A stretch of DNA of 64,000 bases from Pseudomonadota bacterium (GTDB taxonomy: Bacteria; Pseudomonadota; Gammaproteobacteria; Burkholderiales; Burkholderiaceae_C), in NCBI GenBank assembly GCA_963205335.1, contig CAUJIM010000038.1, forward strand, positions 21,332 through 85,331, given 5' to 3'. The notes beneath the pieces are model-generated. The model did not search any database, was not told the origin of the DNA, and worked only from the letters and a program-made list of their open reading frames with translations. Positions 54,895-63,322 of this stretch are shown here, in pieces; the stretch's first letter is position 1; each line of letters starts with the position of its first letter. The position numbers and the translations under genes are program-made.

Positions 54895-56400
54895 ATGGCC
54901 TTGCTGGAACGCAGCGAGTGGTACGACATCGCGCGCTGCACGAACTGGACCCCGACCTACGTCGACGAGGCGGAACTCTTTCCGCCAGTGATGACCGGCG
55001 CGATGGACATCCCCATGGCGCAGTGGGAATCCTACGACGAGCCCTACAAGACCTCCTACCCCGAGTACGTACGCATCCAGCGCGAGAAGGATGCCGGCGC
55101 TTACTCGGTCAAGGCGGCGCTGGAGCGCAGCCGCATGTACGAGCAGGCCGATCCGGGCTGGCTGTCGATCCTGAAGTCGCACTACGGCGCCATCGCTTTA
55201 GGCGAATATGCGGCGATGAGCGCCGAGGCGCGCATGGCGCGCTTCGGCCGCGCGCCGGGCATGCGCAACATGGCCACCTTCGGCATGATGGACGAGAACC
55301 GCCATGCGCAGATCCAGCTGTACTTTCCGCACAGCTACTGCGCCAAGGACCGGCAGTTCGACTGGGCGCACAAGGCCTACCACACCAACGAGTGGGGCGC
55401 GATCGCCGCGCGCCATGCCTTCGACGACCTGTTCCTCTCGCGCAGCGCCACCGACATCGCGGTGATGCTGACCTTCGCCTTCGAGACCGGCTTCACCAAC
55501 ATGCAGTTCCTGGGCCTGGCGGCGGATGCCGCCGAGGCCGGCGACTACACCTTCTCCAGCCTGATCTCGAGCATCCAGACCGACGAGTCGCGCCACGCGC
55601 AGATCGGCGGGCCCACCCTGCAGATCCTCCTGGCCAATGGCCGCAAGGAAGAGGCGCAGAAGCTGGTGGACGTGGCCATCGCCCGCGCCTGGCGCCTGTT
55701 CTGCCTGCTGACCGGCACCGCGATGGACTACGCCACGCCGCTGGTACACCGCAAGCAGTCGTTCAAGGAATTCATGCACGAGTGGATCGTCGGGCAGTTC
55801 GAGCGCTCGCTGCTCGACATGGGGCTGGACCTGCCCTGGTACTGGGACCAGATGATCAACGAGTTCGACTACCAGCACCATGCCTACCAGATGGGCATCT
55901 GGTTCTGGCGCCCGACGCTGTGGTGGAACGTCGCCGCCGGCGTGACCCCGGACTGCCGCGACTGGCTGGAGGAGAAGTACCCCGGCTGGAACGATTCCTT
56001 CGGCCGGGCCTGGGACGTGATCATCGACAACCTGCTGGCCGGCCGCACCGAGATGACGCTGCCCGAGACGCTGCCCATCGTCTGCAACATGAGCCAGATC
56101 CCGATCTGTGCCATCCCGGGCAAGGGCTGGAACGTGAAGGACTACCCGCTCGACTACCAGGGCCGTACCTACCACTTCAACTCCGAGATCGACCGCTGGG
56201 TCTTCCAGCAGGACCCGGTGCGCTACCGCGACCACCTCTCGCTGGTCGACCGCTTCCTCGCCGGCCAGATCCAGCCGCCCAACCTGATGGGCGCCCTGCA
56301 GTACATGAACCTCGCCCCCGGCGAGATCGGCGACGACGCGCACCAGTACGCCTGGGTGGCCGCGTACCGCGACAAGCGCTACGAGCGCAAGGCCGCCTGA
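54895..56400 (+). CDS. tmoA: Toluene monooxygenase hydroxylase, alpha subunit
   Basis: 501 residues; holds the di-iron centre that adds one O2 atom to the aromatic ring. The ligands lie at the same numbers as in toluene-4-monooxygenase TmoA: Glu104 (in HYGAIALGEYAAM), Glu134 and His137 (MMDENRHAQ), Glu197 (FAFETGF), Glu231 and His234 (TDESRHAQ). The gate and pocket residues Ile100, Gly103, Ala107 and Thr201 are also the T4MO ones, which suggests para-type hydroxylation. Start supported by AGGAGA eight bases upstream. First gene of six. Confidence 0.97.
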   Translation: MALLERSEWYDIARCTNWTPTYVDEAELFPPVMTGAMDIPMAQWESYDEPYKTSYPEYVRIQREKDAGAYSVKAALERSRMYEQADPGWLSILKSHYGAIALGEYAAMSAEARMARFGRAPGMRNMATFGMMDENRHAQIQLYFPHSYCAKDRQFDWAHKAYHTNEWGAIAARHAFDDLFLSRSATDIAVMLTFAFETGFTNMQFLGLAADAAEAGDYTFSSLISSIQTDESRHAQIGGPTLQILLANGRKEEAQKLVDVAIARAWRLFCLLTGTAMDYATPLVHRKQSFKEFMHEWIVGQFERSLLDMGLDLPWYWDQMINEFDYQHHAYQMGIWFWRPTLWWNVAAGVTPDCRDWLEEKYPGWNDSFGRAWDVIIDNLLAGRTEMTLPETLPIVCNMSQIPICAIPGKGWNVKDYPLDYQGRTYHFNSEIDRWVFQQDPVRYRDHLSLVDRFLAGQIQPPNLMGALQYMNLAPGEIGDDAHQYAWVAAYRDKRYERKAA

Positions 56401-56419
56401 CGGCGGGGAGGAAAGAGAG

Positions 56420-56680
56420 ATGGCCCAATTCCCCGTGATTTCCAACTTCCAGTACGACTTCGTCCTGCAGCTCGTGGCGGTGGACACCGAGAACACGATG
56501 GACGAGGTGGCCGCCGCCGCGGCCCACCACTCGGTGGGCCGGCGCGTGGCGCCCCAGCCCGGCAAGGTGATCCGCGTGCGCCGCCAGGGCAGCGAGACCT
56601 TCTTCCCGCGCGATGCCAGGCTGGACGCGACCGACATCCGCCCGATGGAAGCGCTGGAATTCATCTTCTGCGACGACTGA
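56420..56680 (+). CDS. tmoB: Toluene monooxygenase hydroxylase, gamma subunit
   Basis: 86 residues, MAQFPVISNFQYDFVLQLVA..., the small ubiquitin-like subunit of the (alpha-beta-gamma)2 hydroxylase. Ends with MEALEFIFCDD. Follows tmoA by 19 bases with GGAGG before it, and precedes tmoC by ten bases. Confidence 0.93.
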   Translation: MAQFPVISNFQYDFVLQLVAVDTENTMDEVAAAAAHHSVGRRVAPQPGKVIRVRRQGSETFFPRDARLDATDIRPMEALEFIFCDD

Positions 56681-56690
56681 CGGAGACCCC

Positions 56691-57026
56691 ATGACTTTTC
56701 AGAAAGCCTGCACCCTGGACGAAGTCTGGGAGGGCGAGATGACCGAAGTCGAGGTCGGCGGGCACGTCGTGCTGCTGATCGGCATGGAGGGCGGCGAGGT
56801 GCGCGCCTTCCAGGGCGCCTGCCCGCATCAGGACATCCCCCTGTGCGAAGGACGGTTCGACGGCAGGGTGCTGACCTGCTGCGCCCACCAGTGGACCTTC
56901 GACGCCCGCACCGGGCAAGGCATCAACCCCGGCGACAGCTGCCTGGCGCAATACCCGGTCCGGCTGGACGGCGACGACGTGCTGATCGACGTCGAGGGCG
57001 TGCAGCCGCTGTTCGCCCACAGCTGA
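56691..57026 (+). CDS. tmoC: Toluene monooxygenase Rieske ferredoxin
   Basis: 111 residues. Rieske motif: C-x-H in GACPHQDIPLCEG and C-x2-H in LTCCAHQWTFDA, binding a [2Fe-2S] cluster. It carries electrons from the reductase to the hydroxylase. ATG 56691 has CGGAGA upstream. Confidence 0.95.
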   Translation: MTFQKACTLDEVWEGEMTEVEVGGHVVLLIGMEGGEVRAFQGACPHQDIPLCEGRFDGRVLTCCAHQWTFDARTGQGINPGDSCLAQYPVRLDGDDVLIDVEGVQPLFAHS

Positions 57027-57048
57027 ATTCACGAAAGAGACCCGCACC

Positions 57049-57363
57049 ATGAACCCCACCCCCACCCGCGGGAGCCACCGCAACAACCGCGTCGGCCCCG
57101 TGCTGCGCGCCGGCCCGCTCACCGCGGCCGTCGTCGAGGCGGCCGAGGAAGACAACCCGGACAAGACCATCCGCGTCGACGACAAGGGCGCCTACGTCCG
57201 CATCGACTGCGAGGGCGAGCTGATCCTGCGCCGCGACTCGCTCGAGCGCGCGCTGGGACGGCCGTTCCGCATGTCGGAGCTGGAAGTGGAGCTCGGCTCC
57301 TTCGCCGGGCGCATCGAGACGACGGAAGACCTCGTGCGCTTCTATTTCGAAAAAACGCTTTGA
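57049..57363 (+). CDS. tmoD: Toluene monooxygenase effector protein
   Basis: 104 residues of the cofactor-less effector family (MmoB/TmoD): NNRVGPVLRAGPLTAAVVEA, then VRIDCEGELILRRDSLERAL. It binds the hydroxylase next to tmoA and speeds and focuses catalysis. Confidence 0.94.
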   Translation: MNPTPTRGSHRNNRVGPVLRAGPLTAAVVEAAEEDNPDKTIRVDDKGAYVRIDCEGELILRRDSLERALGRPFRMSELEVELGSFAGRIETTEDLVRFYFEKTL

Positions 57364-57376
57364 CCGGAGATCCGCA

Positions 57377-58363
57377 ATGCCACAACCCGAAGTCCTCAAG
57401 CCGCTGAAGACCTGGAGCCACCTGGCGGGCCGCCGCCGCAAGCCCAGCGAGTACGAGATCGTCTCGACCAACCTTCACTTCTCCACCAACAACCCGGACG
57501 CGCCCTTCGAGCTCGATCCCGACTTCGACATGGCGCGCTGGTTCAAGCAGCACCGCAACCAGTCCCCGCTGGCCCACCCCGACTGGAACGCCTTCCGCGA
57601 TCCGGACGAGATGGTCTACCGCACCTACAACATCCAGCAGGATGGGCAGGAGACCTACGTGCTCGGCCTGTTCGACCAGTTCTCGGCGCGCGGACACGAC
57701 GCGATGCTGGAGCCCACCTGGGCCGGCAGCCTGGCGCGGCTGTACACGCCCGCGCGCTACCTGTTCCACACCCTGCAGATGGCGTCGGCCTACCTGACCC
57801 AGATGGCGCCCGCTTCGACCATCTCCAACTGCGCCACCTACCAGGCGGCCGACGCGCTGCGCTGGCTGAGCCACACGGCCTACCGGACGAAGGAGCTGTC
57901 GAAGACCTTCCCGGGCATCGGCCTCGACCGCGACGAGCGCAGCTACTGGGAGAGCGATCCGGCCTGGCAGGGCTGGCGCAGGCTGGTGGAGCAGGCCCTG
58001 GTCGCCTGGGACTGGGCCGAGAGCTTCGCCGCCTTCAACCTGGTCATCCATCCGGCCGTCGAGGAAACGGTGCTGCGCACGCTGGGCGAGGCCGGCCGGC
58101 GCAACGGCGACACCTTGCTCGGCCTGCTGACCGACGCCCAGCTGGTCGATGCCCAGCGCCACCGCCGCTGGGCCAGCGCTCTGGTGCGGCTGGCGCTGGA
58201 GCAGCCCGGCAACCGCGAAGTGCTGGGCCGCTGGGTCTCCCGCTGGGCACCGCTGGCCGACGAAGCCGTGCAGGTCTATTGCGCGGCGCTGCCGGACGTG
58301 GCCGGCGCCGCCGAACGCGTGGGCGCCGCCACTCGCGCCTTCAGGGAAGGGCTGGGCCTGTGA
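57377..58363 (+). CDS. tmoE: Toluene monooxygenase hydroxylase, beta subunit
   Basis: 328 residues. Same helical fold as alpha but without metal ligands: KPLKTWSHLAGRRRKPSEYE, then STISNCATYQAADALRW. Holds the hydroxylase dimer together. Its stop overlaps the GTG start of tmoF. Confidence 0.95.
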   Translation: MPQPEVLKPLKTWSHLAGRRRKPSEYEIVSTNLHFSTNNPDAPFELDPDFDMARWFKQHRNQSPLAHPDWNAFRDPDEMVYRTYNIQQDGQETYVLGLFDQFSARGHDAMLEPTWAGSLARLYTPARYLFHTLQMASAYLTQMAPASTISNCATYQAADALRWLSHTAYRTKELSKTFPGIGLDRDERSYWESDPAWQGWRRLVEQALVAWDWAESFAAFNLVIHPAVEETVLRTLGEAGRRNGDTLLGLLTDAQLVDAQRHRRWASALVRLALEQPGNREVLGRWVSRWAPLADEAVQVYCAALPDVAGAAERVGAATRAFREGLGL

Positions 58364-59391
58364 GCGGGCGGCCGGCAGCGGCACCGCCGGCGCGCCACCG
58401 CATCGAGATCGACGGCGGGCCCAGCTTCGAAGTCGGCCCGGAGGAAGACGCCCTGCTGCGCGGCGCCCTGCGCGCCGGCCTGCCCTTTCCCTACGAATGC
58501 AGCGTGGGCGGCTGCGGCACCTGCCGCTTCGAGCTGCTCGACGGCGCGATGGCTTCCCTGTGGGACGAGGCGCCGGGCCTGTCCGAGCGCGAGCGCAGGC
58601 GCGGCAAGCGCCTGGCCTGCCAGTCGCGGCCCCAAGGCGACTGCCGCATCCGCGTGCGCCTCGGCGCCGGCGAGGCGTCGCCGGCGGCCGCCCCGCGCCG
58701 CATGGAGGCGGTACTGGCCAGCCGCCGCGCCATCACCGCCGACATGGTGGAGCTGGGCTTCGCGATGCCGCAGCCCCCGGCGTTCCTGCCGGGGCAGTAC
58801 GCCCTCCTCTTTCCCGCGGGCGTACCCGGCGCCAGGGCCTACTCGATGTCCAACCTGGACGGCCAGGACGGCCTATGGCGCTTCATCGTCCGCAAGACCC
58901 CCGCGGGTCGGGGCAGCGGCGCGCTGTGCGACCACCTGCCCGTCGGCGCGCGCCTGGAAATCGACGGTCCCTTCGGCCACGCCTGGCTGCGGCCCACGCC
59001 GCGCGACGTGGTCTGCGTGGCGGGCGGCTCGGGCCTGGGGCCCATGCTGTCGGTGGCGCGCGGCGTGCTGGCCGGCGGCGGCGCGCGGCGGCTGCACTTC
59101 TTTCTCGGGCTGCGCACGCAGGCCGAGCTCGGCGCCGCGGCCGAGATCGATGCGCTGGACCGGGACCGCGTCGCGGCGACGGTGGTGCTGTCGGACCCGC
59201 AGGCCTCCCCGGCCTGGCCGGGGGCGAGGGGCTTCGTCCACGCCGAGGTGGAGCGGGCGCTCGCCGCGCCGCTGGACCGGTTCGACTTCTACTTCGCCGG
59301 CCCGCCGCCGATGATCGACGCGATGCAGGAACTGCTCATGATCCGCCACCGCGTGCCCTTCGACCAGATCCACTTCGACCGCTTCGTGTGA
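58360..59391 (+). CDS. tmoF: Toluene monooxygenase NADH reductase
   Basis: 343 residues. A plant-type [2Fe-2S] domain (YECSVGGCGTCRFEL and RLACQSRP, four cysteines), an FAD domain (ARAYSMSNLDG) and an NAD domain (VVCVAGGSGLGPMLSVARGV; FYFAGPPPMID). Passes electrons from NADH to TmoC. The GTG start forms a GTGA overlap with tmoE. Convergent with recR, 16 bases apart. Confidence 0.94.
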   Translation: MSGRPAAAPPARHRIEIDGGPSFEVGPEEDALLRGALRAGLPFPYECSVGGCGTCRFELLDGAMASLWDEAPGLSERERRRGKRLACQSRPQGDCRIRVRLGAGEASPAAAPRRMEAVLASRRAITADMVELGFAMPQPPAFLPGQYALLFPAGVPGARAYSMSNLDGQDGLWRFIVRKTPAGRGSGALCDHLPVGARLEIDGPFGHAWLRPTPRDVVCVAGGSGLGPMLSVARGVLAGGGARRLHFFLGLRTQAELGAAAEIDALDRDRVAATVVLSDPQASPAWPGARGFVHAEVERALAAPLDRFDFYFAGPPPMIDAMQELLMIRHRVPFDQIHFDRFV

Positions 59392-59407
59392 TGCGAACGC
59401 CCACGCC

Positions 59408-59998
59408 CTAGCGCCGGTCTGCCAGCGCATGGGCGATGGTGCCCAGATCGACGTATTCCAGCTCGCTGCCCACCGGCACGCCCCGGGCCAGGCGCGTGAC
59501 GCGCACGCCGCGCCGGCGCAGCGCCTCGGTCAGGGCGTGCGCGGTGGCCTCGCCTTCGGCGGTGAAGCTCGTGGCGAGGATCACCTCCTGTACCACGCCA
59601 TCGCAGGCTCGGTCGAGCAGCGGCCGCATGCCGATGTCGCCCGGCCCGACCCCGTCGAGCGGCGACAGGCGGCCCATCAGGACGAAATACAGCCCGTTGA
59701 ACGCGCCGGTGCGCTCCAGCGCCGCCTGATCGGCCGGCGTCTCGAGCACGCACAGGCGCGTGGCGTCCCGGCGCTCGTCCCGGCAGATGGCGCACACCGG
59801 CTCCTCGGTGAAGGTGTGGCAGCGCTCGCAGTGCCCGACCCGGTCGATCGCCTGCCCCAGCGCGCGCGCCAGCACCTGCGCCCCCGGCCGATCGTGCTGC
59901 AGCAGGTGGAACGCCATGCGCTGCGCCGATTTGAGGCCCACGCCCGGCAGGCGCCTGAGCGCCTGCACCAAGGCCTCCAGGCTCCCGGTGTCAGACAC
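59408..59998 (-). CDS. recR: Recombination protein RecR
   Basis: 196 residues. HhH motif [20 protein letters not shown], a four-cysteine zinc finger ([20 protein letters not shown]) and a TOPRIM domain ([20 protein letters not shown]). Acts with RecFO to load RecA at gaps. Follows ybaB and dnaX in the usual order dnaX-ybaB-recR. Confidence 0.96.
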   Translation of the reverse strand: MSDTGSLEALVQALRRLPGVGLKSAQRMAFHLLQHDRPGAQVLARALGQAIDRVGHCERCHTFTEEPVCAICRDERRDATRLCVLETPADQAALERTGAFNGLYFVLMGRLSPLDGVGPGDIGMRPLLDRACDGVVQEVILATSFTAEGEATAHALTEALRRRGVRVTRLARGVPVGSELEYVDLGTIAHALADRR

Positions 59999-60013
59999 GG
60001 CGCGCGGCAGCCA

Positions 60014-60346
60014 TCAGAACGGGAACTTCATGCCGCCGGGCAGGCCCGGCATGCAGGCGGTGATCTTGCCCATCTTCTCCTGCGAAGTTTCCTCGGCCTT
60101 GCGCACCGCGGCGTTGAACGCGGCGGCGACGAGGTCCTCGAGCATGTCCTTGTCGTCGGCCAGCAGGCTGGGGTCTATCGTGACGCGCTTGACGTCGTGC
60201 TTGCACGTCATCAGCACCTTCACCAGCCCGGCGCCCGACTCGCCCTCGACCTCGATGCGCTCGAGCTCCTCCTGCGCCTTCTTCAGGTTGTCCTGCATGG
60301 CCTGCGCCTGCTTCATGAGGCCGGCGAGCTGTCCCTTGTTGAACAT
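60014..60346 (-). CDS. YbaB/EbfC nucleoid-associated protein
   Basis: 110 residues: [20 protein letters not shown]..., then [20 protein letters not shown], the family signature, and a C-terminal [12 protein letters not shown] small DNA-binding dimer that sits between dnaX and recR in most proteobacteria. Confidence 0.94.
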   Translation of the reverse strand: MFNKGQLAGLMKQAQAMQDNLKKAQEELERIEVEGESGAGLVKVLMTCKHDVKRVTIDPSLLADDKDMLEDLVAAAFNAAVRKAEETSQEKMGKITACMPGLPGGMKFPF

Positions 60347-60376
60347 GAAATGCTTCCTTGGTTTGCTGCAAAACGG

Positions 60377-62179
60377 TTATGCGAGCCTGATGCTGCCCGC
60401 GATGATTTTCGCGCCGAAATCGCGCATCAGCTGCTGCACGTAGGGGTCGTTGCGCACGATATTCTCGGCGGTACGCTGGCGCTCCGCGGCGGCCTGCGCG
60501 TTGCGCAGCGCCGGGCTGTCGGTGACGGGGCCCACTTCCACGCTGATCTCGCGCGCGCATCCCGCGGCCTGCAGCGCCGCGCGCAGGCGCTCGCGCGCAC
60601 CGGCCTGGTTGAGCGATTCGCTCTCGACGCGCAGGTGCCAGTGCTCCCCGTCGCGCGCCACCAGCTGCGATTGCAGCGCCAGCTCGCGCGTGAGCGCGGC
60701 GACGGCCTGGCGCGCCACCAGGTCCTGCACCGCGGCATGCCAGAGGTCACCCTCCTCGGTCGCCACCCAATGCGACACGGCCAGCGCCTGCGGAGCTCTT
60801 CCATCGGGGCTGGTAGCAGGCAGCTCCTGCACCGGAATTACTATGGTTTCGGTAGCTTCTTGCGCTTTATCCGCCTGCGCTGGATCCGTATTTCTTTCAA
60901 AACGATCGGGGGAGCGCACCGGCAGGCGCAGCGTCGCGGCAGGCGCTTCTTCGGGCGCCGGCCGGCCGGCCGGGGCACGCTCGGGACGATCGCGGACGGC
61001 AGCCACCGGCGGTGCGGCGGGTTCGGCCGGCTCAACGCTCGCCGTCAGGTTTTTTTTTTCCGGCTCCACCTCTGCCGCCGGCTTGAACGCCAGCAGCCGC
61101 AGCAGCACCATGGTCAGCGCGGCGTATTCGTCGGGCGCCAGGCCCAACTCGTCGAGGCCATGCAGGCAGATGCCGTAGAGCAACTGCACCTCGTCCGCCG
61201 CCATGGCGCGCGCCAGGCGGGCGGTCTCCATCGCCTGTGCATCGCCGTCGCCCTCCTGCGCCACCGACGGCACCGCCTGCAGCACCGCCATGCGCTGCAG
61301 CACCGCCACCATTTCCTGCAGGGTGGACGCGGCGGACAGGCCCTCGCCACGCAGCCCGTCGATCACCTGCAGCACCACGCGGCCATCGCCGCGCGCCAGA
61401 GCGTCGATCAGCGCGAACACGTGGGCCTGGTCGACGCTGCCCAGCATTTGCCGCACCGCAGGTTCGTCGAGCGCACCGCCGCCGAAGGCGATGGCCTGGT
61501 CCGTCAGGCTCAGGGCGTCGCGCATCGAGCCGCGCGCCGCGCGCGCGATCAGCCGCAACGCCGGCACCGGCGCGTCGATGCCCTCGGCCGCGAGCACCTG
61601 CTCCAGATGCGCCTGCATCGTCTCCGGCGCCATCGGGCGCAGGTTGAACTGCAGGCAGCGCGAGAGCACGGTGACCGGCACCTTCTGCGGGTCCGTCGTC
61701 GCCAGCACGAACTTGAGGTATTCCGGCGGCTCCTCCAGCGTCTTGAGCATGGCGTTGAACGCCGTGTTCGTGAGCATGTGCACCTCGTCGATCATGAAGA
61801 CCTTGAAGCGCCCCTGCACCGGCTTGTAGACCGCCTGCTCCAGCAGGCCCTGCACCTCGTCGACGCCGCGGTTGGACGCCGCGTCGAGCTCCACGTAGTC
61901 GGGAAAGCGCCCGCCGTCGATCGCGGTGCATGCCGGACACACGCCGCACGGCGTCGCGGTGATGCCGCCCTGCCCGTCCGCCCCGGTGCAATTGTGCGAT
62001 TTGGCGAGGATGCGCGACACCGTCGTCTTGCCGATGCCGCGCGTGCCGGTGAACAGATAGGCATGGTGCAGCCGCTGCTGCGTGAGCGCATTGCCCAGCG
62101 CCCGCACCACATGTTCCTGCCCGACCATTTCCGAGAAATTGCGAGGGCGGTATTTGCGGGCGAGCACGAGATAGGACAT
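60377..62179 (-). CDS. dnaX: DNA polymerase III tau/gamma subunits
   Basis: 600 residues. AAA+ clamp loader: MSYLVLARKYRPRNFSEMVG, Walker A GTRGIGKTTVSR, zinc module CGVCPAC, DEVHMLT, SRC motif SRCLQFNL. After residue 372 or so a linker begins (VEPEKKNLTASVEP), followed by the tau-specific part ending in the alpha-binding region. The A10 run at the linker start probably also gives the short gamma form. The ATG at 62179 gives the family N-terminus. Linker residues near 430 come from a short interspersed repeat. Confidence 0.95.
   Translation of the reverse strand: MSYLVLARKYRPRNFSEMVGQEHVVRALGNALTQQRLHHAYLFTGTRGIGKTTVSRILAKSHNCTGADGQGGITATPCGVCPACTAIDGGRFPDYVELDAASNRGVDEVQGLLEQAVYKPVQGRFKVFMIDEVHMLTNTAFNAMLKTLEEPPEYLKFVLATTDPQKVPVTVLSRCLQFNLRPMAPETMQAHLEQVLAAEGIDAPVPALRLIARAARGSMRDALSLTDQAIAFGGGALDEPAVRQMLGSVDQAHVFALIDALARGDGRVVLQVIDGLRGEGLSAASTLQEMVAVLQRMAVLQAVPSVAQEGDGDAQAMETARLARAMAADEVQLLYGICLHGLDELGLAPDEYAALTMVLLRLLAFKPAAEVEPEKKNLTASVEPAEPAAPPVAAVRDRPERAPAGRPAPEEAPAATLRLPVRSPDRFERNTDPAQADKAQEATETIVIPVQELPATSPDGRAPQALAVSHWVATEEGDLWHAAVQDLVARQAVAALTRELALQSQLVARDGEHWHLRVESESLNQAGARERLRAALQAAGCAREISVEVGPVTDSPALRNAQAAAERQRTAENIVRNDPYVQQLMRDFGAKIIAGSIRLA
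60841..60902 (+). repeat. Short interspersed repeat, copy inside the dnaX linker
   Basis: GGTAGCTTCTTGCGCTTTAT, then CCGCCTGCGCTGGATCCGTA and TTTCTTTCAAAA. Encodes (minus strand) RNTDPAQADKAQEATETIV in the tau linker. Confidence 0.6.
61050..61059 (-). other. A10 slippage site in dnaX (gamma form)
   Basis: Ten A residues on the coding strand after GAG CCG G. In the next frame a TGA comes at once (ACC TGA); in the other frame TGA comes after six codons. Slippage of polymerase or ribosome would end the protein right after the AAA+ region at about 374-380 residues, as in E. coli and Thermus gamma. Inferred. Confidence 0.65.
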
Positions 62180-62230
62180 GGTCGGTGATTCTATGTGGGT
62201 CGCGCGGTCGGACGGGGCTGCGCGACCGCA

Positions 62231-62236
62231 TACAAT
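62231..62236 (+). promoter_or_regulatory. -10 element of the 4.5S RNA gene
   Basis: TACAAT, eight bases before the predicted RNA 5' end. A -35 element is less clear. Confidence 0.45.
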
Positions 62237-62243
62237 CGCAAGC

Positions 62244-62337
62244 GACGGGCCTCCCCGCATGGCGAAGCAGCCAACCGGGTCAGGTGGGGAACCAAGCAGC
62301 CCCAACTGTGGAACCAGTGCCGGGGGTAAGGCTCGTC
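62244..62337 (+). ncRNA. ffs: Signal recognition particle RNA (4.5S)
   Basis: About 94 nt folding into one long hairpin: ends GACGGGCCT / AGGCTCGTC. The conserved apex of the SRP domain IV is seen: GGGTCAGGTGGGGAACCAAG then CAGCCCCAACTG, matching GGTCAGG...GGAA...AAGCAGCC of 4.5S RNA. It pairs with Ffh for co-translational protein targeting. Located upstream of dnaX on the opposite strand, as often in betaproteobacteria. Confidence 0.9.
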
Positions 62338-62365
62338 ACCCATAACCACCCACCGCGACACCATG

Positions 62366-62394
62366 AAAAAAGCCCCGCATCGCGGGGCTTTTCA
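62366..62394. terminator. Bidirectional terminator between 4.5S RNA and ompA-like gene
   Basis: AAAAAAGCCCCG-CATCG-CGGGGCTTTTC: a seven-base GC stem flanked by A and T runs, so it can end transcription in both directions. Confidence 0.85.
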
Positions 62395-62418
62395 TTGCAG
62401 CAGGCTTGCGCGCGCTGG

Positions 62419-63090
62419 TCAGTTGGCGCGCGTACCGACCACTTCGATCTCGACGCGGCGGTTCTTGGCGCGACCTTCCTTGGTCTTGTTCGAGGCGATG
62501 GGCTGGGTCTCGCCCTTGCCTTCGGTGTAGATGCGGTTCTTCTCGATGCCCTTGGACACCAGGTACGCCTTCACGGCTTCGGCGCGGCGCACCGACAGCT
62601 TCTGGTTGTAGGCGTTGGAACCGATGGAGTCGGTGTGGCCGACGGCAACGATCACTTCGAGGTTGATGCCCTTGATCTTGGAGACCAGGTCATCGAGCTT
62701 GGCCTTGCCTTCGGGCTTGAGGACCGACTTGTCGAAGTCGAAGAACGCATCGGCACCGTAGGTCACCTTGCTGGCCACGGCAGGCGCCGGAGCCGGAGCG
62801 GGTGCCGGGGCGGCGGCGGCAGGAGCCGGGGCGGCAGCCGGGGCGGCGGCAGGAGCCGGGGCGGCAGCCTTCTGCAGCGCGCCGTCGCAGCCCGCAGCCG
62901 CGGTGGCGGGCGTCCAGGACGCATCGCGCCAGCACAGCTCGTTGGTGCCGTTCTTCCAGACCAGCTCGCCAGTACCGTTGACCCAGTTGTCGATGACTTT
63001 GCCACCGTCGGCCGCCTTCACTTGGGCGGTGGCCGAAACAGCCAGCACGGCAGAGGCCAACAACACTGCCACTTGGTTCAGTTTTTTCAT
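62419..63090 (-). CDS. OmpA-family outer membrane protein
   Basis: 223 residues. Signal peptide (VAVLLASAVLAVSATA), a short N-terminal domain with two cysteines (NELCWRDASW, AAGCDGAL), an Ala/Pro linker made of AAPAPA-type repeats (about 75-107), and a peptidoglycan-binding OmpA C-terminal domain (FFDFDKSVLKPEGKAKLDDL, VGHTDSIGSNAYNQKLSVRR, NRRVEIEV). No N-terminal beta-barrel, so periplasmic or anchored by other means. Ends at the shared terminator. Confidence 0.92.
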   Translation of the reverse strand: MKKLNQVAVLLASAVLAVSATAQVKAADGGKVIDNWVNGTGELVWKNGTNELCWRDASWTPATAAAGCDGALQKAAAPAPAAAPAAAPAPAAAAPAPAPAPAPAVASKVTYGADAFFDFDKSVLKPEGKAKLDDLVSKIKGINLEVIVAVGHTDSIGSNAYNQKLSVRRAEAVKAYLVSKGIEKNRIYTEGKGETQPIASNKTKEGRAKNRRVEIEVVGTRAN

Positions 63091-63322
63091 GGTTCTCCTC
63101 TTGGAAAATAAAAGCCGCAGCCGGGCTGCGAAATCCAGACGTTTTCAATGAAACGCATTCAAAACGTTGCCGCGATTGTGCCACAGGCCAAGCGCGGACA
63201 GAGCCAAGGGTAGCGCGCGCAAGCCCTCAGACAGGTACTTTCTTTTTTAATCTGTTGCCTGACGGCCACAAATACCTTGCCCATAGAATAACCGGCTGTT
63301 TCGCTGTCAATTACGTTTTTAC

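Noticed and set aside
62821..62880. Tandem GC-rich repeats in the ompA-like gene as a possible CRISPR or VNTR
   Set aside because: They simply encode the Ala/Pro linker; unit lengths are irregular and there are no spacers.
63241..63300. -35/-10 promoter TTGCCT...TAGAAT before gyrA
   Set aside because: The spacing is 23 bases, too long for a sigma-70 promoter, so I did not list it.
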